From NCBI GenBank assembly GCA_902801625.1, contig CADCJI010000003.1, positions 100,747-164,746 of the forward strand: DNA of 64,000 nt, in the 5' to 3' direction. Below are positions 33,443-42,982 of this stretch, in pieces. The position numbers and the translations under genes were made by a program. This stretch comes from an uncultured Bacteroidia bacterium (GTDB lineage: Bacteria > Bacteroidota > Bacteroidia > Bacteroidales > F082). Every line of letters starts with the position of its first letter. The stretch's first letter is position 1. Under the pieces are notes generated by a model. That model made no database searches, was not told where the DNA came from, and worked only from the letters and a program-made list of their open reading frames with translations.

Positions 33443-35743
33443 TTATCTGGCATAGGTAGTGTAATAAGCCCTGTAATACAAGCAATTGGAAAGCACCGTC
33501 TTGAAGTAAGATGTCTGCTCATACTTTTCAAACTCACGATAATGAGGGTCTGAAACAGATTGGATTTCACTAAATCCTTGTCTTTCCAAATCCTGTTGGG
33601 CATTCTTCGCTTGTGCGAATGCGATGTGCGCCTTCAGTTCGGGGTCTGAGGCCTCTTTCATGGCTTTATCCAAATAAGAGTTCGACAACTGCACCGTGTT
33701 CTGATAAGATTCAGCATCAAAACCAAACTTCTCATAGTTGAAACCATTGTTATTGTCGAAACGGAGATAATGGCGGTAATAACCCGTCAGGCTGACATTA
33801 TAGAAAAAGTTGCCCATCAGATAGTATGCTTTTGCCGATTCGTCCCCATTATGCTTATCGCCGATTTTCTGCAACTGCATCAATGCCTCGGTCACTTCAG
33901 CCTCATTCATCTTGTCGTGAATGCAAGGGAACTCGTAGAGATAGTCATCACGCATGATGACATTCTCCTCACCACTGTACCACACCCTGATGTTATGGCC
34001 GAAAATGCGTTTCGATTCCGTCAGGCGGGTTTGTTTGTCAAACAACGGCTTGGCCGCCTTGAGGTCGCCTTCGGTCAGGCGCAGCACACCTTTTACGTAG
34101 GCAATGTAATTGTTGTAATTGTCCAAACCAGTTGTCCCCATCTCGGCAAGATACGCTTCCAGCGGGGTTTTCTTTTTCTTGTCCAAGAAAGACTGAAGCT
34201 GGTCGAGAAGCTTGTCACTAGGTGCACCTTCGATAGCAGTCAGATGATGCATCACCAAAAACGACTTGGCTTTTTCGCCCTGCAAAGCATAGCGGTTGGT
34301 CAGCACTTCATCGACAAAGGTCCTACCTCCAAGAAAATAGTCGTTAAAAACATACTGATTATTATACAACACGCCATTCGATGCAATAAACAAATCGTGG
34401 TATTCGGCAAAAAGTCGGCGCTCCTCGTCGGAAGTAATCTTAGGCTGACGGCAGATGTCGATATAGGCGGTCAGGTTGCGAACCATGGTCTTATAAAGTG
34501 CATCGTTCGACTTCACATTGCCCAACTGGCTGCTGGCGATGTCGAAATCCTTGTTTAGGAAATGCAGATACGAGGAAGCCAAATTCCAGAAGTTATGGTC
34601 GCTCGCCTGCTCACACTGCCTGTCGCACACTCTCATGGCTTGATTGAAGAACGGACGAAGGTTCTCTTCTTTGTCCTCATCCCAATAGGGGTAACGCGAT
34701 TGGGAGACCATATCATAATCGTAATACTCGCCCAACAGTTCGCGCTCAATCTTATTGATGGCGCGCACCATCAGCACCATGGCTTGGATGGCATTGGGAT
34801 CGTTGGCAATGATTTTCTCAATCTCGTTGACGGGATTGTTGAAATCGCCATAACCCATCATGAAATAGATGTCGTTGCGTTCGTTGTCGTCGACGGCACC
34901 AGCCACGAAATCCTCAAAGTTGATTTCAGTTTCCCAGCCAAAGGTCATGGAGCTGTAGGCCACGGTCTTCAAGTCGAGGGAATTGGTGAACACGTGGATG
35001 AACTCACGGTTGGCTTTCTCGGTCTCGCCCATGCCACGCAAAGCTCCAGCCTTTTGGCTCAATGCATAATAATACATCTCCGAGCGCATGTTCAGCGGCT
35101 TCACATATTGGTCGAACAGCTGCACAGCCTCTTTAAAATGTCTTGTGTAATGCGCCAACCTGACCAGTTGATAGCCATAGCGCAACTTGAGTTCGTTGTC
35201 GCTTTCGGCGTTCCAGCTCTTGGTGAGCACGGTTTTCACCTTTTCATAGTCCAAGTCACCGGCATTGTGCTCATATTGCTCATCCCAATACCACATGTAG
35301 ACCTCGCTCTCGGTATCGGGGATGATACGCATGTAAGGCTCGAGGTATTTGGTGTAGGCCAGATAAAGCAGCGCCTGTTTGTGTTGCTTCACGAACTCAG
35401 GCGTGGCAAAAGCCAGCTTTTTGTCGGAAGCGGTCTTGCCTTTGGTGAGCTTCTGAAGGTCGTCGCGACTGGATTTGAACACAAGGTAGTAGGTGTCGTC
35501 ATAACTCAGTCCCAAGTACTTTTGCCACTCCTCGATGTTGCCATTGCGAAGCGTTTCGCCAGGGTAATAGCGGCTGTCGTAGGTCAACAGGAATGGATGG
35601 TAACGCGGGTCTTTCATGATTTCCTGTGCGAAGAGGTTGTAATAGGTCTGGTCGAACTCATCCCAACCTCCACAAGCAAAGGTCTTGCCCCAAAATGCCA
35701 TAAGCACAAGGGCAACAAGCAGAAGTCTTTTACGCATATTCAT
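33443..35743 (-). CDS. Large exported helical-repeat protein
   Basis: The 766-residue product has a signal peptide (MNMRKRLLLVALVLMAFWG) and begins the mature part with CGGWDEFDQTYYNLFAQE. The rest is helical with TPR-like segments (LRYGYQLVRLAHYTRHFKEAVQLFDQ; KAGALRGMGETEKANREFIHVF; GDESAKAYYLMGNFFYNVSLTGY). Two ATGs (35743, 35737) are possible starts. I do not recognise a named family; large exported TPR-like proteins of this length are common in Bacteroidales. It starts 6 nt after the stop of the lipoprotein gene, so the two form an operon and probably work together at the outer membrane. Confidence 0.7.
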   Translation of the reverse strand: MNMRKRLLLVALVLMAFWGKTFACGGWDEFDQTYYNLFAQEIMKDPRYHPFLLTYDSRYYPGETLRNGNIEEWQKYLGLSYDDTYYLVFKSSRDDLQKLTKGKTASDKKLAFATPEFVKQHKQALLYLAYTKYLEPYMRIIPDTESEVYMWYWDEQYEHNAGDLDYEKVKTVLTKSWNAESDNELKLRYGYQLVRLAHYTRHFKEAVQLFDQYVKPLNMRSEMYYYALSQKAGALRGMGETEKANREFIHVFTNSLDLKTVAYSSMTFGWETEINFEDFVAGAVDDNERNDIYFMMGYGDFNNPVNEIEKIIANDPNAIQAMVLMVRAINKIERELLGEYYDYDMVSQSRYPYWDEDKEENLRPFFNQAMRVCDRQCEQASDHNFWNLASSYLHFLNKDFDIASSQLGNVKSNDALYKTMVRNLTAYIDICRQPKITSDEERRLFAEYHDLFIASNGVLYNNQYVFNDYFLGGRTFVDEVLTNRYALQGEKAKSFLVMHHLTAIEGAPSDKLLDQLQSFLDKKKKTPLEAYLAEMGTTGLDNYNNYIAYVKGVLRLTEGDLKAAKPLFDKQTRLTESKRIFGHNIRVWYSGEENVIMRDDYLYEFPCIHDKMNEAEVTEALMQLQKIGDKHNGDESAKAYYLMGNFFYNVSLTGYYRHYLRFDNNNGFNYEKFGFDAESYQNTVQLSNSYLDKAMKEASDPELKAHIAFAQAKNAQQDLERQGFSEIQSVSDPHYREFEKYEQTSYFKTVLSNCLYYRAYYTTYAR

Positions 35744-35749
35744 AACATT

Positions 35750-36748
35750 TTATTTTAGATTTTCAATGGTATATCGGGTCAGAAAGCCATGACTCAGATG
35801 GAAATACACCCATGGAAAGTCCCTGTCAATTTGGTGGTCAAGGTATTGTTTCGCCTCGGCAAGCAGCTCTGGCGTGATGTCTTCGATTTTCACAGTGAAG
35901 CCACGGTTGACATACATGCCTTGGAGGAAGCCGTCCTCTTTGATCAAATAGAGGTGGTCAGCCTTTTTCTCAAACATGGAGGTTGACAAGTCATCCTCAG
36001 TCAGTCCATTGATGAGCTTCACCTCGCCCACATGGTTGGTCACGACACCCCAGGAATAGATAGGCAAAACAACATCAAAGTCAAGCGGGTATTCATTGAT
36101 ATTGGCCGTGTAGGCTTTCAGTAGCTCCATGTCGAGGATGGAGTTGTGGGTGTCGCCTTCCATCGGGCTTGAAGTGGCATAGCACATCAGGCTGCCCCTA
36201 CTGACAGGCGGCACACCCGTCTTCTGACGGTCACGAATCTGGTGCAGGCGCAACGTGCAGCTGATGCTGCAACCCGATTGGTCGGCAAGTTGCTTCAAGA
36301 AACGAAAATAAGGTTCTTTTGTGCGTTGCGTCCAGTCACAGTCGATTTGGATCTCATTATAGGCAACACCAGCTGCCTCCATAATATGTTCTATCGTTGA
36401 GTTGACATTCGCCGCAAGTCTGTCGACCGCCGAGTCGCCCACATAATCCAAGAATGTCGGGTTGGTGACGAACACCACGGGAACCACTTTGGTGCTGTCG
36501 TTCGGCAGTTGTTTTTTCGAAAAAGCTTGTATCGGTCCCACGACCACCGCCTTACCGCTTTCGACATCCACATCGAAGAGGCGGACAAACAAACGCTTGC
36601 TCCCTAGCTGGCCAAAATACTCGCGTTCCGTCTCCCCTATTTCGCACTTCGACTTCCAGTAATAGAAATCCACATCATGGTGGCGCTTCTGCGTACAGGC
36701 GGAGAGAATGACTGCCAAAAGAACTACTATTAGCATTGGGCGTTTCAT
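35750..36748 (-). CDS. Lipoprotein with predicted TIM-barrel-like domain
   Basis: The ATG at 36746-36748 gives 332 residues with a lipoprotein signal (MKRPMLIVVLLAVILSAC, Cys18); the frame continues upstream without a good start. The mature part has alternating strands and helices: FYYWKSKCEIG, RLFVRLFDVD, VVFVTNPTFLD, IQIDCDWT, ISCTLRLHQIRD, SLMCYATSSPMEGD and VVLPIYSWGVV. These resemble TIM-barrel families such as DUF3142, where acidic residues in IQIDCDW lie at strand ends; a glycoside-hydrolase-like role is possible but not shown. It is the first gene of a two-gene operon. Confidence 0.65.
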   Translation of the reverse strand: MKRPMLIVVLLAVILSACTQKRHHDVDFYYWKSKCEIGETEREYFGQLGSKRLFVRLFDVDVESGKAVVVGPIQAFSKKQLPNDSTKVVPVVFVTNPTFLDYVGDSAVDRLAANVNSTIEHIMEAAGVAYNEIQIDCDWTQRTKEPYFRFLKQLADQSGCSISCTLRLHQIRDRQKTGVPPVSRGSLMCYATSSPMEGDTHNSILDMELLKAYTANINEYPLDFDVVLPIYSWGVVTNHVGEVKLINGLTEDDLSTSMFEKKADHLYLIKEDGFLQGMYVNRGFTVKIEDITPELLAEAKQYLDHQIDRDFPWVYFHLSHGFLTRYTIENLK

Positions 36749-36910
36749 AGCATTTAGCGATATATAGCGGCAAAGATAATACTTTTTCGTTTGGAACGCA
36801 CAGGACATAGACAATTGGACAAAAAATGAACCAAACCTTGTCTCACACATCGTCTTCCATTTCGCGTTCTATTAGTTTTCAATAAAATATATTTTGAAAA
36901 GAAAACCCCA

Positions 36911-36961
36911 TAGAAATTCAGCCAAAATCAAACTTTTTTATCGATTTTGGCTGAATTTCTA
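36911..36961. repeat. 51-nt hairpin, left of the ATPase gene
   Basis: TAGAAATTCAGCCAAAATC pairs perfectly over 19 bp with GATTTTGGCTGAATTTCTA around a T-rich loop. A copy with four changes lies at 38464-38514 on the other side of the gene. It lies 50 nt before the ATG. Confidence 0.9.
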
Positions 36962-37011
36962 TGATATATAAAAGATAATTATTTATCTTTGCAGCAACAA
37001 ATTAGACCAAT

Positions 37012-38466
37012 ATGAATCCGTCTTCAGTTATTGGAAGAGAAGAAGAACTCGCCACTATTTCAAGGCTCTATTCATCAGAGCGTTCTGAGTTTCTTGCCAT
37101 ATATGGACGTCGTCGTGTCGGAAAGTCATTTCTCATCGAAGAAGCCCTTGAAAACAAAATAACCTTTTTAGCTGTCGGACTATACCAAAAGATTGACAAG
37201 GACAATCCTGAGAAAGTCGAATCGTATAGACAAAAACAACTAGCCCACTTTTATAACAGCCTTCAGGAATTCGGCCTACAGAAAAGAAGCCCAAGTCCGA
37301 CAAGTTGGATGGAAGCCTTTGGACTTTTGAAGAAGCTATTGCAAAAAAAGCGTTCTCGTCGCAAAGTCGTTTTCATTGACGAACTGCCCTGGCTCGCTGG
37401 TCCTCAGTCATCGGAACTGCTAGAAGAACTCGGACATTTTTGGAATTCATGGGCAAGAAAACGCAAAGATATCTTCCTCATCGTATGCGGCTCAGCTACC
37501 AGTTGGATGGTTGACAACGTCATGCGCGATTATGGAGGACTCTATGGAAGAATCACCGAACGCATCTTCCTCAAGCCCTTCACCCTTATGGAATGTGAAA
37601 AGTACTGGATCAAACGTGGTTTTCATCTATCTAGATACGAAATCGCTCTGACCTATATGGTCATCGGTGGTGTGCCCTTCTACATGGACAACATTCACCC
37701 AGACAGAACTATGGCGGATAACATCAACGCCATCTATTTCGACAAGGACAAAGCTCGACAGGAATTCAAGGATGTGTACACAGGACTCTATTCGAGCTCC
37801 GAAATATACATTGAAGTCATCCGTCACTTGGGCAAGCACTTTTACGGGATGACCCGGGATGAGCTGCTCAAAGCCGTCGGCAAGAAAGGAGGCGGCACCT
37901 TCTCCGACATTCTCGAGAATCTTATAGACTCTGGCATCATCAGGAGCTATTCACTATTTGGTGGTCAAAGGAAGCAGACCGTTTATCAATTGGTCGATTT
38001 TTTCACCCTATTCTACCTGCGCTTTGTCGAAAACTCTGACTTTACCTCTTGGCGCTCTTTGCAAAGAAGCAAATCCTTCTATACCTGGGCAGGCAACACG
38101 TTCGAACTTTTAGTCATGGAGCACATGTGCAAACTCGCCGATGCGCTCCGCATCAAAGAATACGCAACACCCTACAGTTGGAGAGGCAAGACACCCGACG
38201 GCAAGGGAGTCCAAATAGACCTCATCATTCCTGCCACAGCCGAGCGTGCCGACTACATTTGCGAGATGAAATTCTCGGAAGGTAAATATACCCTGTCAAA
38301 CGATGATGTCGAAGAGTTTATTAGACAAATAACGGCTGTAAAGAATGCCAAAATCCACAAGCCTAGTTACTCCATATACTTTACCCTTATCACCTCTATT
38401 GGAACAACCGATTCTAAACATAAAATACATGTAAATGAAATAGTTACACTTGATTCGCTCTTCTAG
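37012..38466 (+). CDS. AAA ATPase with DUF234-type C-terminal domain
   Basis: The 484-residue protein has an N-terminal P-loop ATPase domain: Walker A GRRRVGKSFL (about 31-40), Walker B VVFIDELPWL (about 120-129), and a sensor-like FLIVCGSATSWM. A winged-helix-like middle part (DELLKAVGKKGGGTFSDILE) and a C-terminal restriction-endonuclease-like segment (GVQIDLIIPA..YICEMKFSEGKY, with D..E.K spacing) follow. This is the architecture of the archaeal-type ATPase/DUF234 family, abundant in Bacteroidales and thought to be mobile or defence-related. The stop codon is the first three bases of the right-hand hairpin. Confidence 0.85.
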   Translation: MNPSSVIGREEELATISRLYSSERSEFLAIYGRRRVGKSFLIEEALENKITFLAVGLYQKIDKDNPEKVESYRQKQLAHFYNSLQEFGLQKRSPSPTSWMEAFGLLKKLLQKKRSRRKVVFIDELPWLAGPQSSELLEELGHFWNSWARKRKDIFLIVCGSATSWMVDNVMRDYGGLYGRITERIFLKPFTLMECEKYWIKRGFHLSRYEIALTYMVIGGVPFYMDNIHPDRTMADNINAIYFDKDKARQEFKDVYTGLYSSSEIYIEVIRHLGKHFYGMTRDELLKAVGKKGGGTFSDILENLIDSGIIRSYSLFGGQRKQTVYQLVDFFTLFYLRFVENSDFTSWRSLQRSKSFYTWAGNTFELLVMEHMCKLADALRIKEYATPYSWRGKTPDGKGVQIDLIIPATAERADYICEMKFSEGKYTLSNDDVEEFIRQITAVKNAKIHKPSYSIYFTLITSIGTTDSKHKIHVNEIVTLDSLF

Positions 38467-38514
38467 AAATTCAGCCAAAACCATACATTTTTATCGATTT
38501 TGGCTGATTTTCTA
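38464..38514. repeat. 51-nt hairpin, right of the ATPase gene
   Basis: This copy begins at the stop codon of the ATPase gene. It differs from the left copy at four positions, three of them in the loop region and one in the right arm, so one base pair at the base is broken. Confidence 0.9.
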
Positions 38515-38552
38515 TGGATTGATGAGTGAAGAAAACACTCTAACGAGTGCAT

Positions 38553-40619
38553 CTAAAACACTTTCCTCCACCCACAGCCGTTCCTCCACTCGGAGCAGCC
38601 ATAAGCAGTTTTACCTTTTATTATATGTCCTTTGCCACAAAGCGGACAGGGCTGTCCGATGATAGCATCAGGATTGGCTTCAGTGGGTGTTGCTGGAGCC
38701 TCGGAAGGTATGTCATTCCTGCGTGAGACTGTGCGTTGGCGGGAATCTATGCCTTCCGCCGCTTTCTTTGGCTTGGGCGAAGTGGCTTTTTTCGGCGCCG
38801 CCTTCTTAGGCTTCGCCTCCTCCACCACGGTCGTAACCCGTCGATTGCTGTTGTCCAACATCACGGTGGTGACAATCTCCGTCACCATCTGCTTCAATTC
38901 ATCGAGGAACTGTCGCGCCTCGTATTTGTGATGTTCAATCTCACGGAGTTTCTTCTCCCAGATACCCGTCAGCTCGGCACTTTTCAAGAGGTCTTCGTGA
39001 ATAAGGCCAATAAGTTCTATGCCCGTGGGTGTCGGTTCCAAACTCTTGCGCACCTTCCTGATATAGTTGCGCTTGAACAGCGTCTCGATGATGGCCGCCC
39101 GAGTGGAAGGCCGCCCGATGCCATTCTCCTTCATCACCTCGCGCAACGACTCATCATCGACCAACTTACCTGCCGTTTCCATGGCACGCAGCAATGTGGC
39201 TTCGGTGTATGGCTTCGGCGGCGAGGTCCACTTCTCAGCCAGCTGCGGCCGATGCGGTCCGTGCTCGCCCTTCACAAAGATGGGCAAGGTTTTCTCCTCA
39301 TCCTCACCTTCCTTTTTTTCCTCTTCCTGCTTCACTGGCTTGATGACCTCGCGCCAACCTGGCACTAAAATCTGCTTGCCCGAGGTTTTGAACTCCACAT
39401 CCTCAACCTTACCCAACACTGTCGTCGTGGCAAACTGGCAGTCGGGATAAAACACGGCAATAAAATGGCGACAGACCTCATCATAGACCTGCTGCTCAGC
39501 AAAACTCAATCCCGTCGGCACCACACCCGTCGGGATGATGGCATGGTGGTCGGTGACCTTGCTATTGTCGAACACTTTCTTGCTCTTGGGCAGTTTCTTG
39601 CCCGCCAAAGGCGCAGTGTATTCAGCATAATTGGTCAGTTTCGCCAAAATATCAGGGCATTTCGGGTATATGTCATCACTCAGATAGGTGGTATCGACAC
39701 GCGGATAGGTGGTGTATTTCTTCTCGTAGAGGCTCTGGATAGTCTGCAAGGTTTGGTCTGCGGACAAATTGTATTTTTTGTTGCATTCTACCTGCAACGA
39801 GGTCAAGTCATACAGCCTCGGTGGAGCTTCTGTGCCTTTCTTTGTGGAGATGTCGGTGACAGTAAACTCTTTCCCTTCAATGCTTTGCAGATCTTTCTGT
39901 CCATCCTCAACGGAACCATATTTTCCTTTAGTGGCGGTAAAAGTGGTATCCCTATAAATGGTTGACAACACCCAATAAGCTTCAGGTTTGAAGTTGACGA
40001 TTTCGTTGTAACGGTTGACAATCAGCGCCAAAGTAGGCGTTTGTACCCTACCGATGGACAAAACCTGTCGATTCTGGCCATATTTCAAGGTGTAGAGACG
40101 AGTGGCATTCATGCCTAGGAGCCAGTCACCGATGGCACGCGAAAGTCCCGCTTCGTAAAGCGTCTGATAATCAGATTGATCCTTCAAAGTTTTGAAGCCT
40201 TCCTTGATGGATTCCTCGGTCAAGGATGAAATCCAAAGGCGTTTCACTGGACACTTTACAGCGGCTTTCTGCATCACCCAACGTTGGATAAGCTCACCCT
40301 CCTGTCCAGCATCACCACAGTTCACGATTTCATCTGCCTTCTGAAACAAGGATTCAATGACTTTGAATTGCTTCTCCACACCATTGTCCGCAATCAATTT
40401 AATACCAAAACGTTGTGGAATCATTGGCAAGCGGCTCAAGGCCCAAGCCTTCCATTGATCGGTGTAGTCATGCGGTTCCTTCAAAGTGCATAAATGGCCG
40501 AAAGTCCAAGTCACTTGGTAGCCGTTGCCCTCCATATAACCCTCATGGGCAGTGTTGGCTCCCAGCACCTTGGCAATGTCGCGGGCGACACTTGGCTTTT
40601 CGGCAATACAGACTATCAT
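38553..40619 (-). CDS. topB: DNA topoisomerase III
   Basis: The 688-residue enzyme is a type IA topoisomerase. It has an N-terminal Toprim domain (MIVCIAEKPSVARDIAKVLG; acidic set in CGDAGQEGEL), the ATRLYTLKYGQ and RVQTPTLALI motifs of the core, the active-site tyrosine region (TTYPRVDTTYLSDD) and a C-terminal Lys/Pro-rich tail with a zinc ribbon (CPLCGKGHIIK..CSEWRNGCGW). Length fits TopB. It relaxes negative supercoils and decatenates DNA, often with a RecQ helicase. It converges on the ATPase gene, with the right hairpin between them. Confidence 0.95.
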   Translation of the reverse strand: MIVCIAEKPSVARDIAKVLGANTAHEGYMEGNGYQVTWTFGHLCTLKEPHDYTDQWKAWALSRLPMIPQRFGIKLIADNGVEKQFKVIESLFQKADEIVNCGDAGQEGELIQRWVMQKAAVKCPVKRLWISSLTEESIKEGFKTLKDQSDYQTLYEAGLSRAIGDWLLGMNATRLYTLKYGQNRQVLSIGRVQTPTLALIVNRYNEIVNFKPEAYWVLSTIYRDTTFTATKGKYGSVEDGQKDLQSIEGKEFTVTDISTKKGTEAPPRLYDLTSLQVECNKKYNLSADQTLQTIQSLYEKKYTTYPRVDTTYLSDDIYPKCPDILAKLTNYAEYTAPLAGKKLPKSKKVFDNSKVTDHHAIIPTGVVPTGLSFAEQQVYDEVCRHFIAVFYPDCQFATTTVLGKVEDVEFKTSGKQILVPGWREVIKPVKQEEEKKEGEDEEKTLPIFVKGEHGPHRPQLAEKWTSPPKPYTEATLLRAMETAGKLVDDESLREVMKENGIGRPSTRAAIIETLFKRNYIRKVRKSLEPTPTGIELIGLIHEDLLKSAELTGIWEKKLREIEHHKYEARQFLDELKQMVTEIVTTVMLDNSNRRVTTVVEEAKPKKAAPKKATSPKPKKAAEGIDSRQRTVSRRNDIPSEAPATPTEANPDAIIGQPCPLCGKGHIIKGKTAYGCSEWRNGCGWRKVF

Positions 40620-40691
40620 TATTAGTTTAGAGTTGAGTGTTTAGAGTTTAGAGTAGTAACTGACCCGCGTGTCAGCCCTCTGACAATCGAT

Positions 40692-42977
40692 TTAAGTATT
40701 TTGAATTGTGTCCGGATTATAATTCATCAATATCTCCGCCTTGTCCTTTTGTGCCACAAACCACACCAAATCAGCGGGTTGGAAAGCAATCCGCGCCGAA
40801 GGATTCAAGATGAAATGTCCGTCACGTTCAATGGCGATAATCATGGCGTCGAAATTCTCGGCCAAGCCCGAATCCTTGAGCGCAACGCCCACATATGGAC
40901 TATTGGGACGCACCTGCACATTGTACAAATCCACCTCACTCTCTTCATGCTCCTGGATGAGCGCATCATCGAAGACTTCCACCTTGCCCACCATCAACCG
41001 GAGGTGATCTTCATGTCCCACAAAGGTAATCTTATCGAAAGGAAACAACTGGAAGTCAGACCTAGGCAACTCATACAGCTGTTTGCCGCGCTCCACGCTG
41101 ACCACGCTCACATTATAATTGTCACGGAAATCGGTTTCCTTAATCAGTTTTCCCGAATACTCACTGTCAGGACTCAAGGTCATCTTCTGCAAATGGCAGT
41201 TCTCTTGCAAGATTTCGGGGATGGCAAACACCTGCGTCGACTGGCGCTTGTTGAGGTTACCTTGGAAGTTGTCCTCGATGCGTTTGTAGAACTTCATCGC
41301 GGGACTCATGACACGAAGCATGATCGTATAGCCAAAGGCCATGGCGGTGTTGATAAAACGGAAATAAGGAGCACCAATGCCTAAATGCGACCAGAACTCC
41401 GCATTGAAGAAATGGTGCATAACGGCAGCTGCTACCACCCACACAATAATGAAACGCAAGATGAAGATACTCAAAATCAGTGTTTTGTTGAAACGGCTAT
41501 TTTCCATCAGCTTGTGCGTAGTCTTGACCAAAGTATGCCTGAAGCCGATAGCCCACAGGAAAGGCGAAACCAGCACCAAAGTAATGGCCGCACTGATGGC
41601 GATACCCCAAATGCCATGCACATATTTCATGACCTCGGAGCCAATCCAGAAGCAGATGAACAGTACCGCAATGACGATGGCGACATTGATGATGATATGC
41701 TTAAACTGTCGTCCCATGAAGCTGGCCATATTCACTTTCTTGCCGCTCTTCACCTTGATGCCTCGGTCGTTGCTCTCCAAATGATTCAACCAACCCTTGG
41801 GGAAATGCCCACTCAGCCAACGATAGGCCGGAACCGCTGCCTTGATGGCGTATGGCGTGATGAAAGTCGTGATGATGGACACCGAAACGATGATGGGATA
41901 CAAGAACTCGTCAATGACACCATAGCTCAAACCCAATGAGGCAATGATGAAAGAAAACTCACCGATCTGGCAGAAACAAAAACCGCCTTGAATGGATTGT
42001 TTAAGTCCCAAACCTGCCAACAACCGACCGATGACATTGCTCAAAGGCTTGAAGAGCAGCAAAACCACCGTCACCACAAGAATCTGCCACCAATAATCCA
42101 CCAAAATCTTCGGGTCGACCAACATACCGACCGAGACAAAGAAGATGGCACCAAACAGGTTCTTGATGGGAGTTGTCAGCTTATGAATCATCTCAGCCTC
42201 AAGGGTTTCTGCCAAGATGGAACCCATGATGAACGCTCCTAAGGCCGATGAAAAACCAGCCACATTGGCCAAGACGACCATCATGAAACACAATCCCACC
42301 GAAAAAACAGTCAAGGTCTCTTCCGACATGAACTTACGAGACCATCGCAACACGGTCGGCACAATGAAGATACCACCGATGAACCATATTAAAAGGAAGA
42401 ATCCAAGCTTCAACATACTGGTAACCAGCTGCATGCCATCGAAGGTCTTACTTACTGCCAAGGTGGACAAGATGACCATCAGCAAAACAGCCTCCAGGTC
42501 TTCCACCACCAACTCACCGATAACATTGCCGCTGAATTTTTCGCGATGCAACTTCATGTCATCGAATGCCTTAGCAATAATCGTCGTGGAGGAAATCGAC
42601 AACATGGCACCAAGGAAGATGCAGTCCATCTGCGACCAACCCAACACCTTACCTAATAGGAAACCCACTAGGCACATCGTCACCAACTCGGTCAAAGCAG
42701 TAATGCCGACCGTCCCTCCCACCTTCTTCAGTTTCTTGAAACTGAATTCCAAACCGATACCGAACAGCATGAACACCATACCGATTTCACTCCAAGTCTC
42801 CACACTCGTATGGTCGTTGATGACGGGAAACCACTCGAAGTTGGGGCCAATAAGGAAACCAGCAATGATATAGCCCAATACCACAGGCTGCTTCAACCAT
42901 TTGAAAATCACTGTTGTAATACCTGCCGTGACAAGTATTAAGGCAAGGTCGGAGAATAATGCGGGTAAGGATTCCAT
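40692..42977 (-). CDS. CPA2-family cation/proton antiporter with RCK C-terminal domain, copy 2
   Basis: The 761-residue membrane protein starts MESLPALFSDLALILVTAG and has about 12 helices of the Kef/CPA2 type (GLEFSFKKLKKVGGTVG, GAMLSISSTTIIAKAFDD, GFSSALGAFIMGSILAET, FCQIGEFSFI). A second set of hydrophobic helices follows (about 430-560), then a cytoplasmic TrkA-C/RCK-C domain (about 660-750). It likely exchanges K+ or Na+ for H+. The gene follows a paralogue by 5 nt. Confidence 0.9.
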   Translation of the reverse strand: MESLPALFSDLALILVTAGITTVIFKWLKQPVVLGYIIAGFLIGPNFEWFPVINDHTSVETWSEIGMVFMLFGIGLEFSFKKLKKVGGTVGITALTELVTMCLVGFLLGKVLGWSQMDCIFLGAMLSISSTTIIAKAFDDMKLHREKFSGNVIGELVVEDLEAVLLMVILSTLAVSKTFDGMQLVTSMLKLGFFLLIWFIGGIFIVPTVLRWSRKFMSEETLTVFSVGLCFMMVVLANVAGFSSALGAFIMGSILAETLEAEMIHKLTTPIKNLFGAIFFVSVGMLVDPKILVDYWWQILVVTVVLLLFKPLSNVIGRLLAGLGLKQSIQGGFCFCQIGEFSFIIASLGLSYGVIDEFLYPIIVSVSIITTFITPYAIKAAVPAYRWLSGHFPKGWLNHLESNDRGIKVKSGKKVNMASFMGRQFKHIIINVAIVIAVLFICFWIGSEVMKYVHGIWGIAISAAITLVLVSPFLWAIGFRHTLVKTTHKLMENSRFNKTLILSIFILRFIIVWVVAAAVMHHFFNAEFWSHLGIGAPYFRFINTAMAFGYTIMLRVMSPAMKFYKRIEDNFQGNLNKRQSTQVFAIPEILQENCHLQKMTLSPDSEYSGKLIKETDFRDNYNVSVVSVERGKQLYELPRSDFQLFPFDKITFVGHEDHLRLMVGKVEVFDDALIQEHEESEVDLYNVQVRPNSPYVGVALKDSGLAENFDAMIIAIERDGHFILNPSARIAFQPADLVWFVAQKDKAEILMNYNPDTIQNT

Positions 42978-42982
42978 GGCTA

